Shown here: piece by piece, positions 50,017 to 59,221 of the stretch
Layout of the letters: each line of letters opens with the position of its first letter
Position numbering within the stretch: position 1 is the first letter of the stretch
DNA from: Demequina capsici
Lineage (GTDB): Bacteria; Actinomycetota; Actinomycetes; Actinomycetales; Demequinaceae
DNA: 64,000 bases
NCBI RefSeq assembly: GCF_032102965.1
Contig: NZ_CP134880.1
Coordinates: 3,019,246 to 3,083,245 of the forward strand
Direction of reading: 5' to 3'
Translations under genes and position numbers: made by a program
Notes under the pieces: generated by a model
The model's database searches: none
Seen by the model: the letters and a program-made list of their open reading frames with translations, nothing else
What the model was told of the DNA's origin: nothing

Positions 50017-51374
50017 CCACTCCCGTCCTCATGGATCACGGCCCGGCGGCGGTCGTCCCCACGTCCCGCCTGGCACGTGCCGTCGCCGCCGCGGCGCCGC
50101 AGCTCATCGGCTCCGTGTCGTCCATCATCGGCCTGTCGGTCGAGGTGTGCGGACTTCCGGGTGCGGTCGGCGACCTGATCGCGATCGAGGGCGGGGACGA
50201 CGGCATGACCGTCGCCGAGGTCGTGGCCGTCACGCCGCGCTCGCTGCGCTGCATGCCGCTCGGGCCCGTCCACGGCCTGCGCGTGGGCATGGCGGCACGC
50301 GCCACCGGCAGCCCCCTCACCGTGCCTGCCGGCCCGCAGCTGCTGGGCCGCGTCCTGGACGGCCTGGGCCGCCCCATGGACGGCAAGGGTCCGCTCGGTG
50401 GCGAGGGCATGACCCGCGTCCCCGTGTCCGCCACCGCGCCCGACGCTCTTGCCCGCGCCCGCGTCGACACCCCCGTAGGGCTCGGCGTCACCGCGCTCGA
50501 CACGCTCGTCACGGTGGGGCGCGGCCAGCGCATCGGCCTGTTCGCCGGCTCCGGCGTCGGGAAGTCCAGCCTGCTGTCCATGGTCGCCCGCGGCACCGAC
50601 GCGGAGGTGAGCGTGATCGCGCTCATCGGCGAACGTGGCCGCGAGGTGCGCGAGTTCCTCGAGGACGACCTGGGCCCCGAGGGCCTCGCCCGCTCCGTCG
50701 TCGTGGTCGCCACCTCGGACCAGCCCGCGATGGTGCGCCTGCGCGCCGCCTTCGTCGCCACCCGCATCGCCGAGGACCTCCGGTCTCGCGGCAGCCACGC
50801 CGTGCTCATGATGGACTCCCTCACGCGCGTCGCCATGGCGCAGCGCGAGATCGGCCTGTCCGTCGGCGAGCCGCCCGCCACCCGCGGCTACCCGCCGTCG
50901 ACGTTCAGCATGCTCGCCCAGCTCCTGGAGCGCGCAGGCACGGACGAGCACGGCTCGGTCACCGGCATCTACACCGTGCTGGTGGACGGCGACGACCACA
51001 ACGAGCCGATCGCCGACGCCGCCCGCTCGATCCTCGACGGGCACGTGGTGCTCACGCGCGACCTGGCCGTCGCCGGGCACTACCCTGCGATCGACGTGCT
51101 CGGATCCATCTCCCGCGTGGCCACCCGTGTCACCACCCCCGAGCAGCGAGGCCTGGCGCTCAAGCTCCGCAAGGTGCTCGCCGCCCGCCGCCGCGCACAG
51201 GACCTGCTCGACGTCGGCGCCTACGCCCCCGGATCGAACGCCCTGGTGGATGCCGCGGTCGCCAACTCCGCGGCGATCGACGGCTTCCTGCAGCAGAGCG
51301 TGGACCAGGCGATCCCCGCCGAGCAGTCATGGTCCGCGCTCGCCGCGCTCGTCACCCGCATGGGGGTGCAGTGA
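50013..51374 (+). CDS. fliI: Flagellum-specific export ATPase FliI
   Basis: A 453-residue F1-beta-like ATPase powering export-substrate unfolding. Walker A is GLFAGSGVGKSSLLSMVARG (near residue 170), Walker B is HAVLMMDSLTRVAMAQREIG (near 263), and PATRGYPPSTFSMLAQLLER is the family signature. It overlaps fliH by 4 bases and fliJ by one. Confidence 0.96.
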   Translation: MTTPVLMDHGPAAVVPTSRLARAVAAAAPQLIGSVSSIIGLSVEVCGLPGAVGDLIAIEGGDDGMTVAEVVAVTPRSLRCMPLGPVHGLRVGMAARATGSPLTVPAGPQLLGRVLDGLGRPMDGKGPLGGEGMTRVPVSATAPDALARARVDTPVGLGVTALDTLVTVGRGQRIGLFAGSGVGKSSLLSMVARGTDAEVSVIALIGERGREVREFLEDDLGPEGLARSVVVVATSDQPAMVRLRAAFVATRIAEDLRSRGSHAVLMMDSLTRVAMAQREIGLSVGEPPATRGYPPSTFSMLAQLLERAGTDEHGSVTGIYTVLVDGDDHNEPIADAARSILDGHVVLTRDLAVAGHYPAIDVLGSISRVATRVTTPEQRGLALKLRKVLAARRRAQDLLDVGAYAPGSNALVDAAVANSAAIDGFLQQSVDQAIPAEQSWSALAALVTRMGVQ

Positions 51375-51829
51375 TGAGCCGTCGGTTCCCGCTCGAAGGC
51401 GTGCTGCGCGCACGTCGGCTCGCCGAGGAGGGCGCCGCCGCCGAGCTCGAGCGCGCCAACCGTGGCCGCCGCCTCGCCGAGCACGCCGTGGACGAGGCGA
51501 CCCGTCAGCTCTCCACGCTCGCGTTCCCGACCGTAGGGCTGTCCCGCGGCGAGATGTCGCTGGGCACCGAGCGCACCTGGCAGGCGATCGTCGCCTCCCG
51601 CGCCGCCACCGCCGTCCGCATCGCCGACCTCACCGACACGCTCGATCAGGCGACCGCGAAGGCCGACAAGGCGAGCCACGACTGGAGCGCCGCCCGCACG
51701 CGCGCCTCCATGATCGAGAAGCTCGGCGAACGTCACGCGGCACGTGAGGCCGCGGAGGAGCTGCGCCTGGAGCAGCTGGTGCTGGACGAGGCCGCCCTGC
51801 GCGGCGCCCTGAAGGAGGACGAGCTCTGA
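51374..51829 (+). CDS. fliJ: Flagellar export central stalk protein FliJ
   Basis: A 151-residue coiled-coil protein beginning FPLEGVLRARRLAEEGAAAE, with long helices throughout. Like the F1 gamma subunit it inserts in the FliI ring and contacts FlhA. Identified by position between fliI and fliK and by its FPL start; sequence conservation in FliJ is low. Confidence 0.88.
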   Translation: MSRRFPLEGVLRARRLAEEGAAAELERANRGRRLAEHAVDEATRQLSTLAFPTVGLSRGEMSLGTERTWQAIVASRAATAVRIADLTDTLDQATAKADKASHDWSAARTRASMIEKLGERHAAREAAEELRLEQLVLDEAALRGALKEDEL

Positions 51830-53481
51830 TGACCACCACGATCCCCGCCGCGCCCGCGCCCTCGACGGCGTCGCAGCTCGGCGCCCCGACTGTCAGGGCC
51901 ACGAGCGATGGCAGCGACTTCGCGCGTAGCCTCGCCTCTGCGCAGGCAGACTCGTATCGGGCCGACGCGCGGTCCGACGCTGCGCGACGTGACACCGCGT
52001 CCGATCGTGCGGCTGCCGATCGTGCCGCGGACGGTCGCAGGGCAGACGCCCGCCGCGCGGACGCGCGCCGTGACGACCTGGACCGCGCGTCCGACCGCGC
52101 GACCGACCGCGCGCGCCGCGCCGCAGACCGCGCCGATCGAGCAGACCGCGCCGATCGAGCAGACCGCGCCGATCGCGCAGACCGCAGCGACCGCGCAGAC
52201 CACGGCCACCGCGCGGGCGGAGCCGCTGCGGCGGACCGCGGAGCGGCTCCCCAGGGTGCCGGCTCCTCGCAGCGCACGAGCTCGACCGCCGACGCCGCGT
52301 CCACGCGCACGGACGCCACCGGCGCGGATGCCGCGGCCGCCGATGCCCAGGCATCAGCGGCGCAGGCGGCTGCCAGCGCTGCAGCACAGACACCTGACGC
52401 CGGTGCCGCGGCGGTCGCCGCGCTCACCGCCGGCATGGGGGGAGCGCAGACCATGTCCGAGTCGATGACCTCGCGGGGCGTCGTGGCAGACGGAGACGCC
52501 GCGCAGGCAGCGTCCGATCCTGCCGCCGGGGCGCTGCCCGCGACGACTGTCGCGCCGGGTGCGGCGACCGCTGGTGCGGCGACCGCGGGGGCCGTCGTGC
52601 TCGGCTCCGGCCCCACGGGCTCCCAGGCTGCTGGTGCCGCCGCGGCCAGGAAGGCCGCCGATGCTCAGCCCGCTCCCGGCTCAGCCGACTCGACGCCAGC
52701 CGCCATCTCCGCCACGGCGGGCGGATCCGACGCCGCGCAGCTCGCCGGTGCCGCGCAGCCCACCGGCGTGGACGCCGGAGCGCCGCGCGCCCACCACGAC
52801 CTGGGCGCGGCGAACCAGGCGACGGTGCTCGACCCGGCCGCCACGGCCGGCATGACCTCCAGCCTGGCGCAGGGCGCGGCGAACGTCGCCACCGGCACCC
52901 GCGTCGGCCAGGCGGCGGCGCGGGACACGTCGACGACGATCGACGCGACCACCGCGTCGCCCGTCTCCGCCACGGCACCCGCGACGGCCCCGACCGGAAC
53001 CGCCGCCACGGCAGCCGCCACCCCCGTCGTGCCCGCGAATCCTGCGCTCGCCACGCAGCTCACCGGCCAGCTCGCGCACCTCAAGCAGCTTCCGCAAGGC
53101 GAGCACGTCCTCACGCTCTCCGTCACCCCGGACACGTTCGGACCGGTCAAGGTCGTCGCGCACATCACGCCCGACGGCGTCTCCGTGCACCTGTTCGGAC
53201 AGTCCGACGCGTCCCGTGAGGCGCTGCGCGGCGCGCTCGCGGACCTGCGCCGCGACCTGGCCGCGACGGGCCTCACCGCCGATCTGGACCTGGGCTCCGG
53301 CCAGGCCCCGCAGGGCGGCGCACCCGGTCAGGACGGCGCACCCGGCCGGGGCGACGCCCTCCCCGCACGTCGCGACACGACCCCCGCCGCCACGACGCTC
53401 CGGGTCGACGCAATGCAGCCCACCACCGCACCGCTCACGTCCACGGCCATCCGGCCGGGCGGCGTGGACCTGATGATCTGA
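51829..53481 (+). CDS. fliK: Flagellar hook-length control protein FliK
   Basis: 550 residues. The C-terminal Flg_hook domain (about 405-490; HVLTLSVTPDTFGPVKVVAH) signals FlhB to switch substrates when the hook is complete. The long N-terminal ruler is low-complexity: a run of ADR triplets (residues 99-123), then Ala/Thr/Gly/Pro-rich sequence. Ruler length sets hook length, so repeat changes could alter it. One-base overlap with fliJ. Confidence 0.92.
   Translation: MTTTIPAAPAPSTASQLGAPTVRATSDGSDFARSLASAQADSYRADARSDAARRDTASDRAAADRAADGRRADARRADARRDDLDRASDRATDRARRAADRADRADRADRADRADRADRSDRADHGHRAGGAAAADRGAAPQGAGSSQRTSSTADAASTRTDATGADAAAADAQASAAQAAASAAAQTPDAGAAAVAALTAGMGGAQTMSESMTSRGVVADGDAAQAASDPAAGALPATTVAPGAATAGAATAGAVVLGSGPTGSQAAGAAAARKAADAQPAPGSADSTPAAISATAGGSDAAQLAGAAQPTGVDAGAPRAHHDLGAANQATVLDPAATAGMTSSLAQGAANVATGTRVGQAAARDTSTTIDATTASPVSATAPATAPTGTAATAAATPVVPANPALATQLTGQLAHLKQLPQGEHVLTLSVTPDTFGPVKVVAHITPDGVSVHLFGQSDASREALRGALADLRRDLAATGLTADLDLGSGQAPQGGAPGQDGAPGRGDALPARRDTTPAATTLRVDAMQPTTAPLTSTAIRPGGVDLMI
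52123..52194 (+). repeat. 18-base tandem repeat inside fliK
   Basis: Three near-identical copies of an 18-base unit (GCAGACCGCGCCGATCGA, 52123-52176) and a degenerate fourth encode repeated Ala-Asp-Arg. The unit is a multiple of three, so copy-number change would keep the frame. Confidence 0.85.
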
Positions 53482-53490
53482 GGAGCGACC

Positions 53491-53988
53491 ATGACCATCG
53501 ACGCCACCACCAGCCTCACCACCACCTCCGCGCTGTCCACCGGCACGGCGGTCTCCACCGCGAAGCAGAGCATGGACTCCGAGATGTTCATGACCCTGCT
53601 CGTCGCCCAGCTGCAGAACCAGGATCCGTCGTCCCCCATGGACACCAACGAGATGATGTCCCAGCAGGTGCAGATGGCGCAGATGGAGCAGACCGTCACG
53701 CAGACGTCGACCATCCAGGAGCAGTTCGCGCTCATGATGCGCATGGCGGCGCTGGGGGTCGTGGGCCAGCAGGTCAGCTACTACGACTCCGACGGCTCCG
53801 TGGTCACGGGCCAGGCCACCTCCGCCTCGTTCGCCGCGTCCGTCCCTGCCATCACGATCGGCGACGCCTCGGTGTCGCTCGACTCGATCCTGTCCGTCAA
53901 CGCGGCGAACGCCGCCTCCGACTCCACCACCTCCGACTCCACCGCGTCGACCGCAGACGCGACCTCCACCCCGACCACCGACGCGTGA
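53491..53988 (+). CDS. flgD: Flagellar hook assembly scaffold FlgD, short form
   Basis: A 165-residue hook cap. The conserved N-terminal part reads DSEMFMTLLVAQLQNQDPSS, PMDTNEMMSQQVQMAQMEQT. The usual C-terminal FlgD Ig/FnIII domains (about 100 residues) are missing. Instead the protein ends in a Ser/Thr/Asp/Ala-rich tail. Short FlgD forms of this type occur in Gram-positive bacteria. Confidence 0.92.
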   Translation: MTIDATTSLTTTSALSTGTAVSTAKQSMDSEMFMTLLVAQLQNQDPSSPMDTNEMMSQQVQMAQMEQTVTQTSTIQEQFALMMRMAALGVVGQQVSYYDSDGSVVTGQATSASFAASVPAITIGDASVSLDSILSVNAANAASDSTTSDSTASTADATSTPTTDA

Positions 53989-54018
53989 CCGCGCGGGCCA
54001 TCAGAAAGTAGGAACACC

Positions 54019-55224
54019 ATGCTCCGTTCGCTGTTCTCCGGCATCTCGGGCCTGCGCGCCCACCAGACGATGCTCGACGTCACCGGCAACAACATCGCCA
54101 ACGTCAACACCGCCGGCTTCAAGAGCTCGCAGGTGCGCTTCCAGGACACGCTCTCCCAGGTGCTCAGCAACGCCGGCGCCGCGCAGACCGGCATCGGCGG
54201 CACGAACCCGGCGCAGGTGGGCCTGGGCGTCAAGGTGGCAGGCATCACCACCAACTTCCAGCAGGGCGCGGCCCAGCTCACCAACGTGGCGACCGACATG
54301 ATGATCTCCGGTGACGGCTTCTTCGTGGTCAACAAGGGCGGCGAGCAGCTGTACTCGCGGGCCGGAGCCTTCTCGTTCGACTCGCTCGGTCAGCTGGTGA
54401 CCCCCGACGGCGGCCTGGTCCAGGGCTGGGCGGCCGACGCGGCGGGCAACATCGACACGAACGCGGCGCTACAGGACCTGCGCCTGCCCGTCTCCACGCT
54501 CATGGGCGCCTCCGCCACCGGCAGCTCGGTGTTCGAGGGCAACCTGCCGAGCGAGACCGCGGTGGGCACCACGCTCACCCGGCAGATGGACGTGTACGAC
54601 GGCACCGGCAACGTGCATGCGCTCACCGTGCAGTTCACGCGTTCCGCCGCAGGGTGGGACATCGCCGCCTCGGTGGGCGACTCGACCGCCGCGGGCACCG
54701 GCTCGATCACGTTCAACACGGACGGCACGATCAACACGCTCACCATGCCTGCGCTCACGGCCGACGCGACCATCGGCCTGCCTGCCATGACGCTCGACCT
54801 GAGCGACCTCACCGGCTTCGCGGGCCTCGACACCCTCGCGGGCTCCAGCCAGGACGGCCGTGCCGCCGGCAACCTGCAGTCGTTCACCATCAACTCCGAC
54901 GGCACCGTGATGGGCTCCTTCTCCAACGGGCTCAAGCAGGCCGTGGGGCGTGTGGCGCTCGCGAGCTTCACCAACCCGGGCGGCTTGGAGAAGTACGGCA
55001 ACTCGCTGTACGCCACCACCGTCAACTCGGGCGACCCGCAGGTGGGCACGGCCGGCACCGGCGGCCGCGGCTCGCTCACAGGCGGCTCGCTTGAGATGTC
55101 CAACGTCGACCTGTCCGCCGAGTTCACCAACCTGATCGTCGCGCAGCGCGGCTTCCAGGCGAACTCGCGCGTCATCACCACGTCCGACCAGGTGCTCGAG
55201 GAGCTCGTCAACCTCAAGCGCTGA
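54019..55224 (+). CDS. flgE: Flagellar hook protein FlgE
   Basis: A 401-residue hook subunit. The N-terminus is LFSGISGLRAHQTMLDVTGN then NIANVNTAGFKSS; the flagellar-hook domains lie in the middle; the C-terminus has LTNLIVAQRGFQANSRVITT. It is the last gene of the flgB operon, followed by a strong terminator. Confidence 0.96.
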   Translation: MLRSLFSGISGLRAHQTMLDVTGNNIANVNTAGFKSSQVRFQDTLSQVLSNAGAAQTGIGGTNPAQVGLGVKVAGITTNFQQGAAQLTNVATDMMISGDGFFVVNKGGEQLYSRAGAFSFDSLGQLVTPDGGLVQGWAADAAGNIDTNAALQDLRLPVSTLMGASATGSSVFEGNLPSETAVGTTLTRQMDVYDGTGNVHALTVQFTRSAAGWDIAASVGDSTAAGTGSITFNTDGTINTLTMPALTADATIGLPAMTLDLSDLTGFAGLDTLAGSSQDGRAAGNLQSFTINSDGTVMGSFSNGLKQAVGRVALASFTNPGGLEKYGNSLYATTVNSGDPQVGTAGTGGRGSLTGGSLEMSNVDLSAEFTNLIVAQRGFQANSRVITTSDQVLEELVNLKR

Positions 55225-55241
55225 CGCTGACCGCTCGTGCG

Positions 55242-55284
55242 GCCCGCCGGGCAGGATCTCGTGGTCCCGCCCGGCGGGCTTCGT
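55242..55284 (+). terminator. Terminator after flgE
   Basis: An 11-bp perfect stem, GCCCGCCGGGC (55242-55252) / GCCCGGCGGGC (55269-55279), is followed by TTCGT. It ends the flgB-flgE transcript. The rest of the 389-base gap up to flbD holds no recognised gene, only the candidate promoter below. Confidence 0.85.
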
Positions 55285-55530
55285 CGTGTGTGGAGCCTGA
55301 GGTGCCTGGGGGAGGCGTTCGGGTGCGAGAGGGAGTCGTGAGGTGCGTGGGGGACGACGGGCGAAGGTGGTCGCGCCGCGTCCAGGGTGGGAGCGACGAC
55401 CGCGTGCAGGAGGCGCGTCCGCGGCGACCTGGACGCCTCGCGACACTCCGTGCCTGCGTCGTCCCTGATAGATCGCGTGTGCGCCGAACCGGTCTCCCCA
55501 AGATCGTTCTCAATCGCGGCGAAGGTTCGC

Positions 55531-55557
55531 TCACATCGCAGCAGCGGCGTCCGATGA
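55531..55557 (+). promoter_or_regulatory. Candidate FliA promoter of flbD-motA-motB-fliL
   Basis: TCAC (55531-55534), 15 bases, then TCCGATGA (55550-55557), matching the form of the fliC and flgN sites. The start would lie about 50 bases before flbD. Confidence 0.6.
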
Positions 55558-55613
55558 GGTGAGGGTAACGGGCTCACGGATGGGCCCCGCAAGACAGCCA
55601 GGGATGGTGAACC

Positions 55614-55892
55614 GTGATTACCTTGACGCGCCTCAACGGCCACTCGTTCGCCGTCAACCCCGACCTCATCGAACGCGCGGAGGCCACGCCGGACACGGTC
55701 GTCACTCTCGTCGACGGCACCAAGCTGCTGGTCGCGGAGGACCTCGCCGCCCTCACCCGCATCGTCCAGGAGCACCGCGCGAGCGTGGTCGCCAGGGCCA
55801 TCGAGATGGCCGACGGTGAGCTCGCGCAGGTCGCGACCGTCACCGACCTCGGCAGCCGACCACGGCTCACCGTGACCCCGGAGGCCGACTGA
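55614..55892 (+). CDS. flbD: FlbD-family flagellar protein
   Basis: A 92-residue protein of the small FlbD (Gram-positive swrD) family. It begins with ITLTRLNGHSFAVNPDLIER and VVTLVDGTKLLVAED, plus a tail. In Bacillus, SwrD raises motor torque, apparently through the stators, which fits its place directly before motA. GTG start; one-base overlap with motA. Confidence 0.88.
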   Translation: MITLTRLNGHSFAVNPDLIERAEATPDTVVTLVDGTKLLVAEDLAALTRIVQEHRASVVARAIEMADGELAQVATVTDLGSRPRLTVTPEAD

Positions 55893-56662
55893 TGGACGTC
55901 GCCACCCTCATCGGCATCGGGGCGGCGTTCGGTGCCGTCATCATGGCGATCCTCATGGAGGGCTCCACGCCCATGTCGGTGATCCTGCCGGCACCCATGA
56001 TGCTGGTGATCGGCGGAACGATCGGCGCCGGTCTCGCGACCACCACGCTCAAGGGCTTCATGGGCGCGTTCACCAGCCTGCGCAGCTACCTGATCTACAA
56101 GGCGCAGGACCCGCATGAGACGGTCGACCTGCTGGTGTCGCTCGCGGACAAGGCGCGGCGCGAGGGCCTGCTCGCGCTCGAGGACGCCACGCGCGACATC
56201 GACGACGACTTCATCAAGGACGGGCTGCAGTCCGCGATCGACGGCACCGACCCGGAGGACCTCCGTGCGGTCATGGAGGCCAAGATCGACGGCAAGAAGG
56301 CGCAGGACAAGGCGATCGCCAAGGTGTTCACGGACATGGGCGGCTTCGCGCCGACCATCGGCATCATCGGCACCGTCGTGTCGCTGGTGCACGTGCTGGA
56401 GAACCTGGCCGACCCGTCGAGCATCGGCCACATGATCGCGTCCGCGTTCGTCGCGACCCTGTGGGGCCTGCTGTCCGCCAACCTCATCTGGCTGCCGATC
56501 GCGGCGCGAATCAAGCGCATCTCGGAGATGGAGGCGCAGCGCATGGAGATGGCGATGGAGGGCCTGCTGGCCATCCAGGCCGGCGCCAACCCGCGATCCG
56601 TGGGCCAGCGCCTGCGCGCCCTCGCCCCCGAGGCGAGGAAGCCCTCGAAGGAGGCGGCATGA
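55892..56662 (+). CDS. motA: Motor stator protein MotA
   Basis: A 256-residue, four-helix stator subunit of the proton channel. It has PAPMMLVIGGTIGAGLATTT near the second helix, charged cytoplasmic loop residues (DKARREGLLALED), and the conserved GGFAPTIGIIGTVVSLVHVL. The stator turns ion flow into rotation against FliG. It overlaps motB by ATGA. Confidence 0.95.
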   Translation: MDVATLIGIGAAFGAVIMAILMEGSTPMSVILPAPMMLVIGGTIGAGLATTTLKGFMGAFTSLRSYLIYKAQDPHETVDLLVSLADKARREGLLALEDATRDIDDDFIKDGLQSAIDGTDPEDLRAVMEAKIDGKKAQDKAIAKVFTDMGGFAPTIGIIGTVVSLVHVLENLADPSSIGHMIASAFVATLWGLLSANLIWLPIAARIKRISEMEAQRMEMAMEGLLAIQAGANPRSVGQRLRALAPEARKPSKEAA

Positions 56663-57591
56663 GCCGCAAGCACGAGGAGGAGGAGCACGAGAACCACGAA
56701 CGGTGGGCCGTGTCGTACGCCGACATGATGACCGTCCTGCTCGCGCTCTTCATCGTGCTGTACGCCATCTCCGTCGTGGACAAGACCAAGTTCGAGGAGC
56801 TCCGCCAGTCGCTCGCGATCGGGTTCGGCAAGGAGGCGCCGTCCGTCATCGAGGGCTCCAACGGCACGCTCACCGGCCTGGACAGCTTCCAGGTCGCGCC
56901 CGACTTCACGGGAGTCGCGCACTCGGGATCCGACGGCAACATGGACTCCAGCGCCTCCGCGAACAGCGACACCCAGCTCACGCAGGATCAGCTGGACTAC
57001 CTCAAGGCCGCTGCCGAGTACGAGGACCTCAACACGATCCAGCAGAACCTGGAGCAGACCCTCACCGACCAGGGCCTCGCGGCGGACGTCACGTTCCAGA
57101 TCGACGAGCGCGGCCTCATCATCGGCCTCGTCGGCTCCAACGTGTTCTTCGCCCCCGACGATGCCGAGATGACGGACATCGCGCGCCGCGTGGTCGACAC
57201 GCTCGCAGGGCCTCTCGCCACCCAGCCGCGCCAGCTCTCCGTGGAGGGCCACGCCAACGTGATCCCGTCCTCGCACTATGCGACCAACTGGGAGCTCTCG
57301 AGCGACCGTGCCGTCCAGGTGCTGCGCCGCTTCGTCGAGGCGAACGGCCTGCCGCCCGACCGCATCTCCGCGACCGGCTTCGGTGACTCGCGCCCGGTGG
57401 CCGACGGCATGTCGGACGAGGCGCTCGCCGCCAACCGGCGCGTCGACATCGTGGTGGAGTCCGCCGCGTCCGAGGAGATCCGAGCCATGCTTCCCGACAT
57501 CGCGAAGGCGATCGAGGACGGAACCGTCACCCACGAGTCGCTGCAGGCCCAGCTCGCAGCGCTCCGAGTCGAAGGGATGGGAGACCTATGA
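56659..57591 (+). CDS. motB: Motor stator protein MotB
   Basis: 310 residues. The N-terminal plug helix carries the proton-accepting Asp in WAVSYADMMTVLLALFIVLY (near residue 22). A C-terminal OmpA-like domain (about 160-280; NWELSSDRAVQVLRRF, ISATGFGDSRPVAD, NRRVDI) anchors it to peptidoglycan. It overlaps fliL by 4 bases. Confidence 0.95.
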   Translation: MSRKHEEEEHENHERWAVSYADMMTVLLALFIVLYAISVVDKTKFEELRQSLAIGFGKEAPSVIEGSNGTLTGLDSFQVAPDFTGVAHSGSDGNMDSSASANSDTQLTQDQLDYLKAAAEYEDLNTIQQNLEQTLTDQGLAADVTFQIDERGLIIGLVGSNVFFAPDDAEMTDIARRVVDTLAGPLATQPRQLSVEGHANVIPSSHYATNWELSSDRAVQVLRRFVEANGLPPDRISATGFGDSRPVADGMSDEALAANRRVDIVVESAASEEIRAMLPDIAKAIEDGTVTHESLQAQLAALRVEGMGDL

Positions 57592-58118
57592 CCACCCAGG
57601 AGGCCCGCATCATGGCGCCGGGCAAGCCGAAGATCGGCGCCCGGCCGACCCCGACGCCCGCACCCGAGGAGCCGAAGGACGACGGCAAGGGCGGCGGCAG
57701 GAAGCGCCTGCTCAGCATGATCGTCGGACTGGTGGTCCTGGTGGCCGCCGGAGCCGCCTACTGGTTCCTCGCGGGTCCGGGCGCGGCGTCGTCGACCGCG
57801 GACGGCGCGGCGGCGGAGGCGACGCCAGCCCCCGAGCTGGGCGCCATCCAGACCGTCGACGCGATCTCCGTCAACCTGGACTCCGGCCACTACCTCCGCC
57901 TGGGCCTGGGCCTGCAGCTCACGGCCGACGTCAAGGAGGACGTGGACACCGCGAAGGCGCTCGACGCGGCGATCGCGCTGTTCTCCGGCCGCACCCAGGA
58001 CGAGCTGTCGGACGACACGGTGCGCGAGCAGCTGAAGCAGGAGCTCGGCGCCGAGCTCACCGACCTGTACGACGGCGAGGTGGTCGGGGTCTACTACACC
58101 GACTTCGTCACCCAGTAG
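57588..58118 (+). CDS. fliL: Flagellar basal-body protein FliL
   Basis: 176 residues with a cytoplasmic Pro/Lys-rich start, one membrane helix (LLSMIVGLVVLVAAGAAYWF near residue 42) and an external FliL domain (VDAISVNLDSGHYLRLGLGL). It surrounds and activates stators. It is last in the flbD-motA-motB-fliL unit; fliM begins 179 bases later with its own candidate promoter. Confidence 0.92.
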   Translation: MTTQEARIMAPGKPKIGARPTPTPAPEEPKDDGKGGGRKRLLSMIVGLVVLVAAGAAYWFLAGPGAASSTADGAAAEATPAPELGAIQTVDAISVNLDSGHYLRLGLGLQLTADVKEDVDTAKALDAAIALFSGRTQDELSDDTVREQLKQELGAELTDLYDGEVVGVYYTDFVTQ

Positions 58119-58263
58119 AGCCCCTGGCGGCACGGTCGGAACGGCCGCGCACCAGGGCAGAGCATCGGACCCGAGCGTCGTGCGGCCCCCGGTCGGGAGG
58201 GCCGCGCGACGCGAGGTTCGTCACATTCCCCGCACGGGCCCCGGGTCCGTGCGGTGGCAATCC

Positions 58264-58290
58264 TCATCGCTGCCCACCTGCTGACGATGT
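58264..58290 (+). promoter_or_regulatory. Candidate FliA promoter of the fliM operon, leaderless
   Basis: TCAT (58264-58267), 15 bases, then GACGATGT (58283-58290). The predicted start (about 58297) coincides with the fliM GTG at 58298, where no ribosome site is seen, which supports a leaderless transcript. Confidence 0.5.
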
Positions 58291-58297
58291 GGGCGTC

Positions 58298-59221
58298 GTG
58301 ACTGGACAGGATCGTTCGCGGCGTGGACGCGGCTCGGGTGCGCCCGAGCTGTACGACTTCACGCAGCCGATGACGCTCACGCGTGAGCACAGCCGCGCCA
58401 TCGAGGTGGCGCTGCAGAACTTCGCGCGCCAGTGGAGCACCGTCCTGAGCTCGCGGCTCGGCGTGCTCGCCACCGTGGACCTCGAGGGACTGGAGCTGAC
58501 CGGCTACGACGCGTACATCCACACGCTGCCGCAGTCGACGACCGGTGTCACGCTGATGTTCGAGCCGAGCCGCACCACCGCGCTGCTGCAGATCCCGACG
58601 CGCCTGACCATGACGCTCGTGGACTGCCTGCTGGGCGGACCGGCCGCCGACCTCGGCATGGAGTTCCGCGAGCTGACCGACATCGAGTGGACGCTGATGA
58701 GCGACATGCTCGGGTACGCGTGCACCGAGCTCGGCAACGCCACCAGGTCGATCGCTCCCATGTCCTTCTCCCTGCGCGGCGTCCGCTACAGCCCCAGCTT
58801 CATGCAGCTCGCCCCCGCCCAGGAGCCCGTGCTCGTGGGCCGCTTCCACATGAGCGTCGGACCCGTCGACGAGCAGGTGACCCTCATGGTGCTCGCCGAG
58901 CCCGTGGTCAACGCCCTGCGCGCCGCCGACGAGGACAACCACCGCAGCGCCGAGGAGCAGCGCGAGCACGACCTCGCGGTCGACATGCTCACCGCGCGCC
59001 TCACCGAGGTGCCGATCCCCGTCGCGGTCCGCTTCGAGGGCCGTTCCATGACGGCCGCCGAGGTCTCCGGCCTGGAGGTCGGCGCGATCGTGTCGCTCCA
59101 CCACAGCGTCGACCAGCCTCTCGACGTCGTCGTGGACGACGTCTGCGTCGCCCACGCCGCGATCGGTGCCAACGGCACCCGCGTCGCCTGCCTTGTCGTC
59201 TCCACCGAGGAGGAAGAATGA
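58298..59221 (+). CDS. fliM: Flagellar motor switch protein FliM
   Basis: 307 residues of the switch (C-ring) protein. After YDFTQPMTLTREHSRAIEVA comes the CheC-like middle domain (LGGPAADLGMEFRELTDIEW, FSLRGVRYSPSFMQLAP) and a C-terminal SpoA domain (VPIPVAVRFEGRSMTAAEVS). The usual N-terminal CheY-binding peptide (LSQxEIDALL-like) is absent; instead a basic stretch (DRSRRGRGSG) precedes the core. An in-frame GTG at 58289 would add only three residues. Confidence 0.93.
   Translation: MTGQDRSRRGRGSGAPELYDFTQPMTLTREHSRAIEVALQNFARQWSTVLSSRLGVLATVDLEGLELTGYDAYIHTLPQSTTGVTLMFEPSRTTALLQIPTRLTMTLVDCLLGGPAADLGMEFRELTDIEWTLMSDMLGYACTELGNATRSIAPMSFSLRGVRYSPSFMQLAPAQEPVLVGRFHMSVGPVDEQVTLMVLAEPVVNALRAADEDNHRSAEEQREHDLAVDMLTARLTEVPIPVAVRFEGRSMTAAEVSGLEVGAIVSLHHSVDQPLDVVVDDVCVAHAAIGANGTRVACLVVSTEEEE

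Noticed and set aside
52123..52194. CRISPR-like array
   Set aside because: Units are contiguous without spacers and encode an in-frame peptide repeat of FliK.
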